A stretch of DNA of 43,828 nucleotides. Origin: Streptomyces sp. AV19. Lineage in GTDB: Bacteria > Actinomycetota > Actinomycetes > Streptomycetales > Streptomycetaceae. The notes beneath the pieces were generated by a model that saw nothing but the letters and a program-made list of their open reading frames with translations, was not told the origin of the DNA and searched no databases. The translations under genes were made by a program, and so were the position numbers. Positions within the stretch are counted from its first letter, which is position 1. Each line of letters opens with the position of its first letter. This document shows positions 16,131-23,978 of this stretch, piece after piece. The stretch spans positions 253,955 through 297,782 of the forward strand of contig NZ_JAEAMR010000007.1 in the NCBI RefSeq assembly GCF_015999245.1, written 5' to 3'.

Positions 16131-17078
16131 GTGTCACACCCCATGACCAGGGTGCTGGTCATGCTGGAGCTCCTGCAGTCCCACCATCGCCTGGGAGGGG
16201 CCGAACTCGCCCGGCGGCTCGGCGTGGACGAGCGCACCGTCCGCCGGTACGCGACCAGGCTGGCCGAGCTGGGCATCCCCGTCGAAGCGGAGCGCGGCCG
16301 CTACGGCGGGTACCGGCTGATGCCCGGTTACAAACTGCCTCCCCTGATGCTCACCGGCGACGAGGCCGTCGCGGTCGTGCTCGGACTGCTCGCCGGGCGC
16401 CGGCTGGGGCTGCCGGGCGAGGCCGCCGAGAGCGCCCTGGCCAAGGTCCAGCGCGTCCTGCCCGCCGGCCTGCGGGACCGGGTCCAGGCGCTGCGGGAGA
16501 CCCTGGAATTCACCCTGGAGGCCCGTGAGGGCACCCGGCCGGCCGCCGACGCCGTGCTGACCCTGGCCGAGGCCACGAGGGAACGACGCCGTGTCCGCAT
16601 GCGCTACCGATCCTGGCGAGGTGCTGACAGCGAACGGGAGTTGGATCCGTACGGGCTGGTCTTCCACTCGGGCCGCTGGTACGTCACCGGTCACGACCAC
16701 CGCAGCGGCGAGACCCGCACCTTCCGGGTCGACCGGATGCTGTCCGTCGAGCCGGGCACCGCCTCCTTCGAGCCGCCCGCCGACGTCGATCCGGTGCGGC
16801 ACGTCCTCGGCTCCCTGGCGTCGGTGCCGTACGCCCACGAGGTGGAGGTCGTCCTGGAGGCCACCCTCGAGGACGCCCGCGACCGCGTCCCGCCCTCGAT
16901 CGCCACCCTCACCGCGACGGCCGGCGGCGTCCTGCTGCGCACCCGGGCCGAGAGCCTGGACGGCATGGCCAGGTTCCTCGCCGGTCTCGACCTCCCGTTC
17001 ACCATCCGCACCCCGGACGAACTGCGCGGTGCGGTCCGCGACTTGGCGGCGCGGCTGGTCGCCCGGGCGGGCAGGTGA
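16131..17078 (+). CDS. YafY-type transcriptional regulator (HTH-WYL)
   Basis: A 315-residue protein. An N-terminal helix-turn-helix (HRLGGAELARRLGVDERTVR, about residues 16-60) is followed by a WYL domain (about 135-225), with GLVFHSGRWYVTGHD containing the WY pair and RTFRVDRM the following conserved stretch. A C-terminal WCX-like extension follows. WYL proteins respond to nucleic acids or small ligands. I chose GTG 16131 (VSHPMTRVLVMLELLQ) because AGGTGG lies six bases before it; ATG 16119 is possible. It probably regulates the divergent alpha/beta hydrolase. Confidence 0.88.
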   Translation: MSHPMTRVLVMLELLQSHHRLGGAELARRLGVDERTVRRYATRLAELGIPVEAERGRYGGYRLMPGYKLPPLMLTGDEAVAVVLGLLAGRRLGLPGEAAESALAKVQRVLPAGLRDRVQALRETLEFTLEAREGTRPAADAVLTLAEATRERRRVRMRYRSWRGADSERELDPYGLVFHSGRWYVTGHDHRSGETRTFRVDRMLSVEPGTASFEPPADVDPVRHVLGSLASVPYAHEVEVVLEATLEDARDRVPPSIATLTATAGGVLLRTRAESLDGMARFLAGLDLPFTIRTPDELRGAVRDLAARLVARAGR

Positions 17079-17100
17079 GGGGAGCGGCCGTGCGCGTCCT

Positions 17101-17769
17101 TCACGCCGCCTTCCGCTCCGCGAACTCCTCGGCGATCCGCTCGATCTCCGCCGGGCGCCCGGCCATGATCGTGCGCACGTGCTCGGTGACCAGCTCCACG
17201 GGCCAGTCCCACCAGGCCGCGCGGAGGAGCCTTTCGACGTCGGCGTCGTCGAAGCGCCGGCGTATCGGCCGGGCCGGGTTGCCGCCGACGATCGTGCAGG
17301 GCTCGACGTCACCGGTCACCACCGAGCCCGCCGCGATCACGGCCCCGTCGCCGATCCGGACCCCGGGCATGATCAGCGACTGGTAGCCGATCCAGACGTC
17401 GTTGCCGATCACGGTGTCACCGCGACTGGGCAGGTCCGTGACGAGGTCGAGGGTCCGCTCGGCCCAGGAGCCGCCGAACATGGTGAACGGGAAGGTGGAA
17501 ACGCCCATCGTGGGGTGCGCGGCGCCCGGCATCATGAAGCGTGTACCGGCGGCGATGGCGCAGTACTTGCCGATCACCAGCCGCTCCGGGCCGTAGGCGT
17601 AGAGCACGTTGCGGCGCTCGAACTCCTCTGCCCCGTCCGGGTCGTCGTAGTACGTGTACTCGCCCACCTCGATGCGGGGGTCCGAGACCAGCGACCGCAG
17701 CAGCACGACCCGGTCGTGGCCGGTGAGCGGGTGCAGAACAGTGGGGTCGGGGATCGTGGTGGCGGCCAT
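17101..17769 (-). CDS. Vat-type xenobiotic acetyltransferase
   Basis: A 222-residue left-handed beta-helix (hexapeptide) acetyltransferase. The conserved segments are KYCAIAAGTRFMMPGAAHPT with the catalytic His, VSTFPF, and the repeats IGNDVWIGYQSLIMPGVRIG and AVIAAGSVVTGD, then PCTIVGGNPARPIRRRF. This is the CatB/VatD family, which acetylates streptogramin A or chloramphenicol; in Streptomyces many members are uncharacterised, so drug resistance is only a possibility. The ATG at 17767-17769 has AAGGAG upstream. It converges on the WYL gene with a 22-base gap. Two similar operator-like elements lie just upstream. Confidence 0.9.
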   Translation of the reverse strand: MAATTIPDPTVLHPLTGHDRVVLLRSLVSDPRIEVGEYTYYDDPDGAEEFERRNVLYAYGPERLVIGKYCAIAAGTRFMMPGAAHPTMGVSTFPFTMFGGSWAERTLDLVTDLPSRGDTVIGNDVWIGYQSLIMPGVRIGDGAVIAAGSVVTGDVEPCTIVGGNPARPIRRRFDDADVERLLRAAWWDWPVELVTEHVRTIMAGRPAEIERIAEEFAERKAA

Positions 17770-17802
17770 GGGGGGCTCCTTCCAGGGCAGGTGAACAGGA
17801 AG

Positions 17803-17887
17803 TAATGCAACCTCTGTCGCGTTAGAGGAAAGCATGGCATGCGACGCCCTCCCCTCGCAAGGGTTAATGCGACCTGCGTTGCTTTTA
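17803..17887 (-). promoter_or_regulatory. Tandem operator-like elements upstream of the acetyltransferase
   Basis: Copy 1 (17803-17824) begins TAATGCAACCTCTGTCGC and ends GTTA. Copy 2 (17865-17887) begins TAATGCGACCTGCGTTGC and ends TTTTA. Each is itself an imperfect inverted repeat (TAATGCRAC against GTYGC). The copies start 62 bases apart, about six helical turns, so one repressor could bind both on the same face. Confidence 0.6.
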
Positions 17888-18196
17888 CTTCTGCCGGGCC
17901 CGGGAAATCGATGGCAGCCGGGTCCGGGCCGCTGCTACGTTGGCGATGCTCCAGGCCCTGCAGGACTCCGGACCTCTGGGCTTTTCCTCGCGGGCCCGCC
18001 GGCCCGCCCGACCCGGGACAGGTGTTCATGTCGACGACCCGGCCGGCGCCGAGCGCGCCCGCCCGCACCGCGTAACAGCCGCTCCCCCCGCCGCCCCGTT
18101 GCGGCGAGCGGAGGACCGGAACGCGAAGCCCGGTGCCCCGAGGCCGCTCGGCCGACTCCCGCTGCCATCGAGAACCTTCCGGCAAGGAGCCCCTGG
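17888..18196. other. Leader region upstream of the RNHCP genes
   Basis: No gene is supported here. TACGTT at 17936-17941 could be a -10 element. The following 250 bases contain GC-rich hairpins such as GGGCCCGCC/GGCCCGCCC near 17995-18012 and CGCCGCCCCGTTGCGGCG near 18088-18105. A weak upstream open frame from 17946 overlaps the RNHCP start. Confidence 0.4.
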
Positions 18197-18556
18197 GTGT
18201 CCCACTCCCACAACATCCTGAAGACCAGCACGTTCACCTGCGTGCGCTGTGGTCTGACCGTCTCCGCGCACGCGGCCGACGGAAGCCGCCGCAACCACTG
18301 CCCGTCGTGTCTGCACTCGTGCCACGTCGTCGACCACGTCGAAGGCGGTCCGTCCGACTGTCACGCGCGGATGGCCCCGATCTCCATCGCGGTTCTGCGC
18401 GACGGCAGTTGGATGGTCATCCACCGCTGCGTGCGCTGTGACGAGCTGACGTCCAACCCCGTCTGCGCGGACGACAACCAGCTCATCCTGATGCGCATGG
18501 CGGTGCGCCCGCTGGCCCAACCCCCCTTCCCCCTCGAAGTGTTCGGGGACCTGTGA
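18197..18556 (+). CDS. RNHCP domain-containing protein (first copy)
   Basis: A 119-residue protein named for its RRNHCPSC motif. It has a CVRCGLTV pair at the start, the RNHCPSCLHSCH centre, a CHARM stretch, and CVRCDEL followed by DDNQLILMRMAVRPLA, giving two probable zinc ribbons. The cellular role of RNHCP proteins is not known to me; resemblance to small ribosome- or RNA-associated zinc proteins is only structural. The GTG at 18197 follows AAGGAG with seven-base spacing. Its stop is 11 bases before the start of a second copy, so the two form a translational unit. Confidence 0.85.
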   Translation: MSHSHNILKTSTFTCVRCGLTVSAHAADGSRRNHCPSCLHSCHVVDHVEGGPSDCHARMAPISIAVLRDGSWMVIHRCVRCDELTSNPVCADDNQLILMRMAVRPLAQPPFPLEVFGDL

Positions 18557-18567
18557 GGGGCCGGGCC

Positions 18568-18987
18568 ATGGCACGACGCAAAAACACTCCGCACCGGCCC
18601 CGGCGGCCGCAGCGCCGCAAGGACGTCCTCCACGGCCGCGGCGGCCACCGGACGAACGCCTTCCGGTGCGTCGGCTGCGGTCTGGACGTCTCCCCCGACG
18701 CGCCGGGCACCGCTCATCGCAACCACTGCCCCAACTGCCTGGCCAGCCGCCACGTCGACCGTCGGGTCCCCGGCGACCGCGCCGCGTCCTGCCGGGGCCG
18801 CATGGAGGCGCTGAGCATGTCCGTACGCCCGGACGGCGAATGGCTGATCGTCCACCAGTGCCTGACCTGCGGTGAACTCAGCGCCAACCGCATCGCCGGG
18901 GACGACAACGCCCTCGTCCTGATGCGGCTCGCCCTGCGGCCGCTGCGGGACACCAGGGTCGCGAGCGGCGCGCTGTTCGCCCTGTGA
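18568..18987 (+). CDS. RNHCP domain-containing protein (second copy)
   Basis: A 139-residue paralogue of the preceding gene: FRCVGCGLDV, HRNHCPNCLASRHVD, CRGRMEALSM, CLTCGELS and DDNALVLMRLALRPLR line up motif by motif. It differs by an N-terminal basic extension (ARRKNTPHRPRRPQRRKD) that could bind nucleic acid. The ATG at 18568 has GAGGGG upstream; a GTG overlapping the previous stop (18553) is an alternative. A strong bidirectional terminator follows 42 bases after the stop. Confidence 0.85.
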   Translation: MARRKNTPHRPRRPQRRKDVLHGRGGHRTNAFRCVGCGLDVSPDAPGTAHRNHCPNCLASRHVDRRVPGDRAASCRGRMEALSMSVRPDGEWLIVHQCLTCGELSANRIAGDDNALVLMRLALRPLRDTRVASGALFAL

Positions 18988-19029
18988 ACAGGCCGCTCTC
19001 CAGGCGGGATTGAAAGGGAAGACTGAAAA

Positions 19030-19072
19030 GGAAGGGGCCGCAGGGACCGCACCGGTCCCTGCGGCCCCTTCC
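19030..19072. terminator. Bidirectional terminator between RNHCP and pepP
   Basis: A perfect 19-bp stem, GGAAGGGGCCGCAGGGACC (19030-19048) with its complement (19054-19072), and a 5-base loop GCACC. It lies between the converging RNHCP and pepP genes. AAAA precedes the stem on the plus strand, which gives a short T-run in the leftward direction. Confidence 0.88.
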
Positions 19073-19117
19073 GCAAGCCGAATTCCCGAAGCCGAATCCT
19101 GGAGGAAAAGCCCGAGG

Positions 19118-20572
19118 TCAGCCCTTGAGGCCGGCCATCCACGCCTCGACGTCCGCGGACGTCCGCGGCAGGCCCGCGGAGAGGTTGCGGTTGCCGTCCT
19201 CGGTGACCAGGATGTCGTCCTCGATGCGGACGCCGATGCCGCGGTACTCCTCGGGCACGGTCAGGTCGTCGGCCTGGAAGTAGAGGCCGGGCTCGACGGT
19301 CAGCACCATGCCGGGCTCCAGAACGCCGTCCACGTACGCCTCCGTGCGGGCGACGGCGCAGTCGTGGACGTCCATGCCGAGCATGTGGCCCGTGCCGTGC
19401 AGGGTCCAGCGGCGCTGGAGGCCGAGCTCGATCACGCGCTCGACCGGGCCCTCCACCAGACCCCACTCGACCAGCTTCTCCGCCAGGACGCGCTGCGAGG
19501 CGTCGTGGAAGTCGCGGAACTTCGCACCCGGCTTGACCGCGGCGATGCCCGCCTCCTGGGCCTCGTACACCGCGTCGTAGATCTTGCGCTGGAGCTCGTC
19601 GTACCGGCCGTTGACGGGCAGCGTGCGCGTGACGTCGGCGGTGTAGAGGGTGTGGGTCTCCACGCCCGCGTCGAGCAGCAGCAGTTCGCCGGAGCGGACC
19701 GGGCCGTCGTTGCGGACCCAGTGCAGGGTGGTGGCGTGCGGGCCGGCGGCGCAGATCGAGCCGTAGCCGATGTCGTTGCCCTCGACCCGGGCGCGGAGGA
19801 AGAAGGTGCCCTCGATGTAGCGCTCGGAGGTGGCCTCGGCCTTGTCGAGCACCTTCACGACGTCCTCGAAGCCGCGGACGGTGGAGTCCACGGCCTTCTG
19901 CAGCTCGCCGATCTCGAACGCGTCCTTCACGAGGCGCTGTTCGCTGACGAAGATCCGCAGTTCCTCGTCGCGCTCGGCGGTGACCTTGTCGGTCAGGGCC
20001 GCCTCGACGCCCGCGTCGTGCCCGCGGACGACGCGGACCGGACCGGTGGCCTGCGCCAGGGCGGCGGCCAGCTCGCGGACGTCCGCGCAGGGCATCCCGT
20101 AGAGCCGCTCGGCCTCGGTGAGGCTGTTGCGGCGGCCCACCCAGAGCTCGCCCATGCCGTCGAGCCAGAACTCGCCGTTCTCCCGGTCGGACCGGGGCAG
20201 CAGGTGGAGCGTGGCCTCGTGGCCGTCACCGGCGGGCTCCAGGACCAGGACGCCGTCCTGCGTCTGGTCGCCGGTCAGGTACGCGTACTCGGTCGAGGCG
20301 CGGAAGGCGTACTCGGTGTCGTTCGAGCGGGTCTTGAGGTTGCCCGCAGGGATCACCAGCCGCTCGCCGGGGAAACGCGCCGAGAGTTCGGCGCGGCGCC
20401 GCGCGGTCTCCTGGGCCTGGGGTATGGGCCGCAGGTCGCGCAGCTCGGTGTCCGCCCAGCCGCTCTTCATGTTCTCGGCAAGCTCGTCGGAGACGGCGGG
20501 GTAGAGGCCGTTCTTCCGCTGCTTGATCGGCTCGTCACCTTCGGGGTTCTCGGGCGCGGGCTGGTCGGTCAT
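19118..20572 (-). CDS. pepP: Xaa-Pro aminopeptidase (aminopeptidase P)
   Basis: A 484-residue metallopeptidase that removes N-terminal residues preceding proline. The N-terminal domain (about 40-210) is followed by the pita-bread domain with all five metal ligands visible: Asp in LLLLDAGVETH, Asp in YTADVTRTL, His in GTGHMLGMDVHD, Glu in LTVEPGLY and Glu in GVRIEDDI. The first 40 residues are charged and probably disordered. The ATG at 20570-20572 is preceded by GAGGAGG. A TACGAT -10-like hexamer (20602-20607) lies inside the loop of a GGCCGCA/TGCGGCC inverted repeat (20591-20616). Confidence 0.94.
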   Translation of the reverse strand: MTDQPAPENPEGDEPIKQRKNGLYPAVSDELAENMKSGWADTELRDLRPIPQAQETARRRAELSARFPGERLVIPAGNLKTRSNDTEYAFRASTEYAYLTGDQTQDGVLVLEPAGDGHEATLHLLPRSDRENGEFWLDGMGELWVGRRNSLTEAERLYGMPCADVRELAAALAQATGPVRVVRGHDAGVEAALTDKVTAERDEELRIFVSEQRLVKDAFEIGELQKAVDSTVRGFEDVVKVLDKAEATSERYIEGTFFLRARVEGNDIGYGSICAAGPHATTLHWVRNDGPVRSGELLLLDAGVETHTLYTADVTRTLPVNGRYDELQRKIYDAVYEAQEAGIAAVKPGAKFRDFHDASQRVLAEKLVEWGLVEGPVERVIELGLQRRWTLHGTGHMLGMDVHDCAVARTEAYVDGVLEPGMVLTVEPGLYFQADDLTVPEEYRGIGVRIEDDILVTEDGNRNLSAGLPRTSADVEAWMAGLKG

Positions 20573-20601
20573 GCTTTCCTCCTCGGACGGGGCCGCATTC
20601 C

Positions 20602-20607
20602 ATCGTA
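20602..20607 (-). promoter_or_regulatory. Putative pepP -10 element within an inverted repeat
   Basis: TACGAT on the minus strand, 30 bases before the pepP ATG, is flanked symmetrically by GGCCGCA (20591-20597) and TGCGGCC (20610-20616). The overlap suggests that a repressor could occlude the promoter. Confidence 0.4.
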
Positions 20608-20658
20608 GGTGCGGCCGTACGCGGCCGAGAAGGGCCGTAGGTCCGGGGCCGGGGCCCG

Positions 20659-22173
20659 TCACTCGAAGTGTGCGACCAGCAGGACGACGTCCTCGCCGGT
20701 CCCGTCCGGGCCCTCCGCCCCGTCCTCGTCGTCCGGCAGCACGGCGCGCAGGACGTGGTCGGCCACGGCCTCCGGGTCGCGGCGGGCCTCCCGGGGCACG
20801 CCGGCCGCCGCGGCGTGCAGCCGGGCGAAGGCGCGGTCCATCGCGTCACCGGTGCGGTGCAGCAGGCCGTCGCTGTAGAGGAGGAGCGTTTCGCCCGGAG
20901 CCGGCTCGATCTCCACGCTGGGCGCTTCCCAGCAGGTGAGCATGTTGAGCGGGGCCGAGAGCGAGGTGTCCACGTACTCGGTGCGGTGGTCGCCGATGAT
21001 CAGCGGCGAGCAGTGCCCGGCCGCCGCGAGGACGACCTTCCGGGCTGCCGGTTCGCAGTAGGCGAAGAGGGCGGTGGCGGAACGGGTGGGCTCGGTGAGC
21101 CGCAGGAGCAGTTCGAGGTCGGACAGGACGGCGACCGGATCCTCGCCCTCCATCACCGCGTAGGCCCGCAGGGAGGCCCGCAGCCGGCCCGTCGCGGCGA
21201 CGGCACCCGGACCGGAGCCGGTGATTCCGCCGACGGCCAGGCCCAGCGCGCCCTCGGGCAGCGGCAGCGCGTCGTACCAGTCCCCGCCGCCGTGCGGCCC
21301 GGTGCGGTGGCGGACCGCGAGCCGTACGCCCGGGACGTGGGGCAGCCGGGTGGGCAGCAGCTCCTCGCGGAGGGTGGCGAGGGCCTCGCGGGCACGGTCC
21401 AGCTCCAGCAGCCGGGCCAGGTGCTCGGCGGCGTGGGCGGCGTAGAGGCAGGCCAGGTGGCGACGCCGTTCGTCGGGCTCGGCCGGTTCGTCGTAGAGCC
21501 AGACGGCCGCGCCGATCCGGCGGGCCGCCGCGCCGGCGGAGGCCGCCGCGTCCAGCGGTACGGCGTAGCTGGCGGCGTAGCCGAGCCGGGAGGCGACCTC
21601 GCGGTGGCGGGGGCCGAGGTCCTCCTCGGCGGGGATGTCGGGGCGGGCCGTTCCGGAACGGGCGCCGACGGGGGGCAGGTCCTCCAGGAGTCCCACGTAC
21701 GGGCGGGACGGGGCGGAGGGCGCCGTTCCGTGCGGGATGGTCTCGAGGTGGCCGAGGTCGGCGGGGCCGAGCCCGAGGGCGACGGTCAGCGCCCGGCCGG
21801 AGTCGTCGACGGGATGCAGGGTGACGAGGCCCCGGCCGGCGCCGACGAGAGTGGCGCCCGCACGCAGGAGTTCGTGGAGGGAATCTTCGAGGGTCGTGGT
21901 GCGGGAGAGTCGCTCGGTGAGTTCCTGGAGCGACGTGAGGTCGGAGACCCAACGGGCGAGGCGGTCCTGGACGAGGAGGTGGGGAGCCTGGAGGCCGGAG
22001 TGGGTCGTGGGGGTGGAGGGGGAGTCCGCATCGGAGGGGTCCGTGGGGCCGGAAGTGCCCGTGGGAGCAGGGGAATCGGAGGTTCCGGAGGCCGCGGCAG
22101 AAGCAGAAGACAGGGTCGGGGCAGGAACAGGAGGATCGATTCCGGCCACTTTCGGGAGATGGGGGGCGTTCAT
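20659..22173 (-). CDS. GAF-PP2C (SpoIIE-type) phosphatase with altered active site
   Basis: A 504-residue protein with a Ser/Pro/Thr-rich N-terminus (1-65), a GAF-like sensor domain (about 75-255) and a SpoIIE/RsbU-type PP2C domain (about 275-504). The first metal motif GGDWYD (296-301) is intact, and YSDGLLHRT (433 on) matches the YTDGL motif. The usual GDVxGHG is replaced by GGITGSG (315-321), and the terminal DD by ED (494-495). Loss of the GD aspartate may abolish or alter phosphatase activity. Such proteins normally act on anti-anti-sigma factors, partners of HATPase_c_2 kinases like the two in this window. The ATG at 22171-22173 has GGAG upstream; palindromes lie at 22289-22379. Confidence 0.88.
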   Translation of the reverse strand: MNAPHLPKVAGIDPPVPAPTLSSASAAASGTSDSPAPTGTSGPTDPSDADSPSTPTTHSGLQAPHLLVQDRLARWVSDLTSLQELTERLSRTTTLEDSLHELLRAGATLVGAGRGLVTLHPVDDSGRALTVALGLGPADLGHLETIPHGTAPSAPSRPYVGLLEDLPPVGARSGTARPDIPAEEDLGPRHREVASRLGYAASYAVPLDAAASAGAAARRIGAAVWLYDEPAEPDERRRHLACLYAAHAAEHLARLLELDRAREALATLREELLPTRLPHVPGVRLAVRHRTGPHGGGDWYDALPLPEGALGLAVGGITGSGPGAVAATGRLRASLRAYAVMEGEDPVAVLSDLELLLRLTEPTRSATALFAYCEPAARKVVLAAAGHCSPLIIGDHRTEYVDTSLSAPLNMLTCWEAPSVEIEPAPGETLLLYSDGLLHRTGDAMDRAFARLHAAAAGVPREARRDPEAVADHVLRAVLPDDEDGAEGPDGTGEDVVLLVAHFE

Positions 22174-22288
22174 GGACGTCCGCTCCGGGGAGGCGGGACG
22201 GGGACGCTCCGGCGGCCCGTGCGCCGGGGGCCGGGGGAGACTTCGGCGAGTCCGTCCGACCAGCCCATCGGCCTGTGCGTGGCAGGAA

Positions 22289-22379
22289 ATAGCACGGCGA
22301 ACCCCCTGTCGTGGTGCGTGCTATGGGGGCCTCCACATGTACACGCCCCAGTGAGGCAATGTCCAGCATTGGACCAATG
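22289..22379. promoter_or_regulatory. Inverted repeats upstream of the PP2C-like gene
   Basis: ATAGCACG (22289-22296) pairs with CGTGCTAT (22317-22324). Farther out, CATTGGACCAATG (22367-22379) is a perfect palindrome around one base, and CAATG (22357-22361) plus CATTG (22367-22371) form an overlapping one. These are candidate operators for the leftward gene. Confidence 0.5.
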
Positions 22380-22833
22380 GGAATGATGGTGTCTGAGGGG
22401 TTTTGAAGTTGGCCGGAAAATAGTGCCGTGCCCACCCTCTTGCGGTCGACTGGCGTAGCTCGACAGCGCGTCACCGCCACCGCGGTGGGTACGTACTCGA
22501 GGAAGGACAGGGGCAGTTGGGGGCGCCCCGGAACCCGGCAGCGGGGCCGGGCGTCTTACCCGGCAACGGCCGTGTCCGTCCCCGAACGGTGTGGGGGAAC
22601 CCATGCCGTGGGCGAGGGGCATACCGGCCCCAGCACCAAGCGCCATGCGTGCGCCACCCTCCGCCATGTTTCACGCTCGGCCCCAGGCGTGATGCGCTGC
22701 GTTGTACGCGCAGTGACCTGTGATCCATGTGGTGCGTCGACCATGAAGGGCGGCGGCGCGTTGAGTGCCGCGCCACGCGGTGCCCGTAGTGCCATGTAGT
22801 GCGACATCGCGGTGCTGTCACCCACAGCGCCGC

Positions 22834-22863
22834 GACCTGCAACGAAGTGACCTGCAAAGAAGT
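22834..22863 (+). repeat. 15-bp tandem repeat upstream of the Prim-Pol-like gene
   Basis: GACCTGCAACGAAGT is followed immediately by GACCTGCAAAGAAGT, differing at one base, then GCAGTGCC. It sits 70-100 bases upstream of the ATG at 22933, where an operator or an early leader would lie. Confidence 0.6.
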
Positions 22864-22932
22864 GCAGTGCCATCACGGCCCCCGGCTCCGGCCGGGGCCA
22901 CCCTCGGCGTTCACGGAAAGGAACGAGCGCTC

Positions 22933-23664
22933 ATGCGCGAGATCCTCGGAAGGCGACGCAAGCTCTCGCTCCGGCGGTCCGGCCGGTCCGCGGTGGTCAC
23001 CGCGGCCCTCACCTACGCGACGGAGTGGAAGTGGCCCGTGCTCCCCGGTGTGGGCCTGCGGCCCGGCATCGGCCGCGTGCGCGAGTGCGGCTGCGCCCAC
23101 CCCGACTGCGCGGCCCCCGGTGCCCACCCCTTCGACCCGGGGCTGCTGGCGGCCACCACGGACGCCCGGATGGTCCGCTGGTGGTGGACCAACCGGCCCG
23201 AGGCGCCCGTCGTCCTGGCCACCGGCGGGCGCGCGGCCTGTGCCGTGAGCCTGCCCGCCGTCGCCGGGGCACGCGCCCTGGCGGCCCTCGACCTGTCGGG
23301 CGTGCGCCTCGGCCCCGTGGTCGCCACCCCGGCCCGCTGGACGCTCCTGGTCGCGCCGTACTCGCTGGAGGTCCTCGGCGAACTGCTGCACCGCCAGGAG
23401 TGGGTGCCGGGCTCGCTGCGCTTCCACGGCGACGGCGGGTACGTCGTCCTGCCGCCGTCGGCCACGGGCCCCGGCCGGGCCCGCTGGGAGCGGGCGCCGC
23501 AGCCCGCCGTGCCGGCGTCCGGGCGGTCGCGCGCGCCGCGTCCGTCCGCCGGTTCGCCGGACGCCCGGCCCTGGCTCCCGGACGTGGCGTCGCTCGTCGA
23601 CGTCCTGGTCGAGCAGAGCGCGGCCACCGGCACGCAGGGCGGCGGGAGCAGGCTGGCGCACTGA
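22933..23664 (+). CDS. Prim-Pol-like protein (bifunctional DNA primase/polymerase N-terminal family), probably inactive
   Basis: A 243-residue protein. The segment ECGCAHPDCAAPGAHPFDPG (51-70) and RWWWTNRPEAPVVLATGG (82-99) match the N-terminal region of Prim-Pol proteins, and FHGDGGYVVLPPS (164-176) matches their RGDGGYVVAPPS block. The place where catalytic members have an acidic D-x-D reads AVSLPAV (104-110), so synthesis is unlikely. The domain stands alone, without helicase or plasmid genes, as a chromosomal single-domain form. The ATG at 22933 follows AAAGGAAC. A basic start (GRRRKLSLRRSGRS) might bind DNA. The role is unknown. Confidence 0.75.
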   Translation: MREILGRRRKLSLRRSGRSAVVTAALTYATEWKWPVLPGVGLRPGIGRVRECGCAHPDCAAPGAHPFDPGLLAATTDARMVRWWWTNRPEAPVVLATGGRAACAVSLPAVAGARALAALDLSGVRLGPVVATPARWTLLVAPYSLEVLGELLHRQEWVPGSLRFHGDGGYVVLPPSATGPGRARWERAPQPAVPASGRSRAPRPSAGSPDARPWLPDVASLVDVLVEQSAATGTQGGGSRLAH

Positions 23665-23978
23665 CGCCCCGCGGCCCGCACGGATCGCCGGGCGCGGCCG
23701 CCCGTGGGAGCGCGTACGGACGGGAGACGCACGCGCTCTCACTCTTACGGGTGTAAGCCGCGCCGAGAACTGCGGGAATCGGGTGTGGAAGGGCCGGGAG
23801 GACGGGGTGCCGGCCGCTATGTTCGGGTGCGGGCCTGCGTCGGATGCCGTGCTGGTCGAACGCCGGGCTCTCCGGCGGGTTTCGACCGGGCGCCTGTGGA
23901 CGCCGTCGGTCCGGGCGGGGTGGGCCCTTATGCCGTCCCGTGAAATGCCAGTGTCCGCGGCGAGTCGCAGGTGGTCCC
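23665..23978. other. Intergenic region
   Basis: About 314 bases with no supportable gene. CTTACGGGTGTAAG (23744-23757) is a short inverted repeat that may terminate the preceding gene or serve as an operator. TATGTT at 23818-23823 resembles a -10 element for the next gene. Confidence 0.4.

Larger units (their letters stand above)
22174..22932. other. Long intergenic region between PP2C-like and Prim-Pol-like genes
   Basis: 759 bases without a supportable gene between divergent genes. It holds the inverted repeats described separately, a CCACCGCGGTGG palindrome near 22477-22488, and a tandem repeat of GACCTGCAANGAAGT (22834-22848 and 22849-22863). It is less GC-rich than its flanks. Confidence 0.5.

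Noticed and set aside
17946..18221. A 91-codon upstream open frame overlapping the first RNHCP start
   Set aside because: No ribosome binding site, third-position GC similar to non-coding DNA here, and no recognisable protein; kept only as a leader region.
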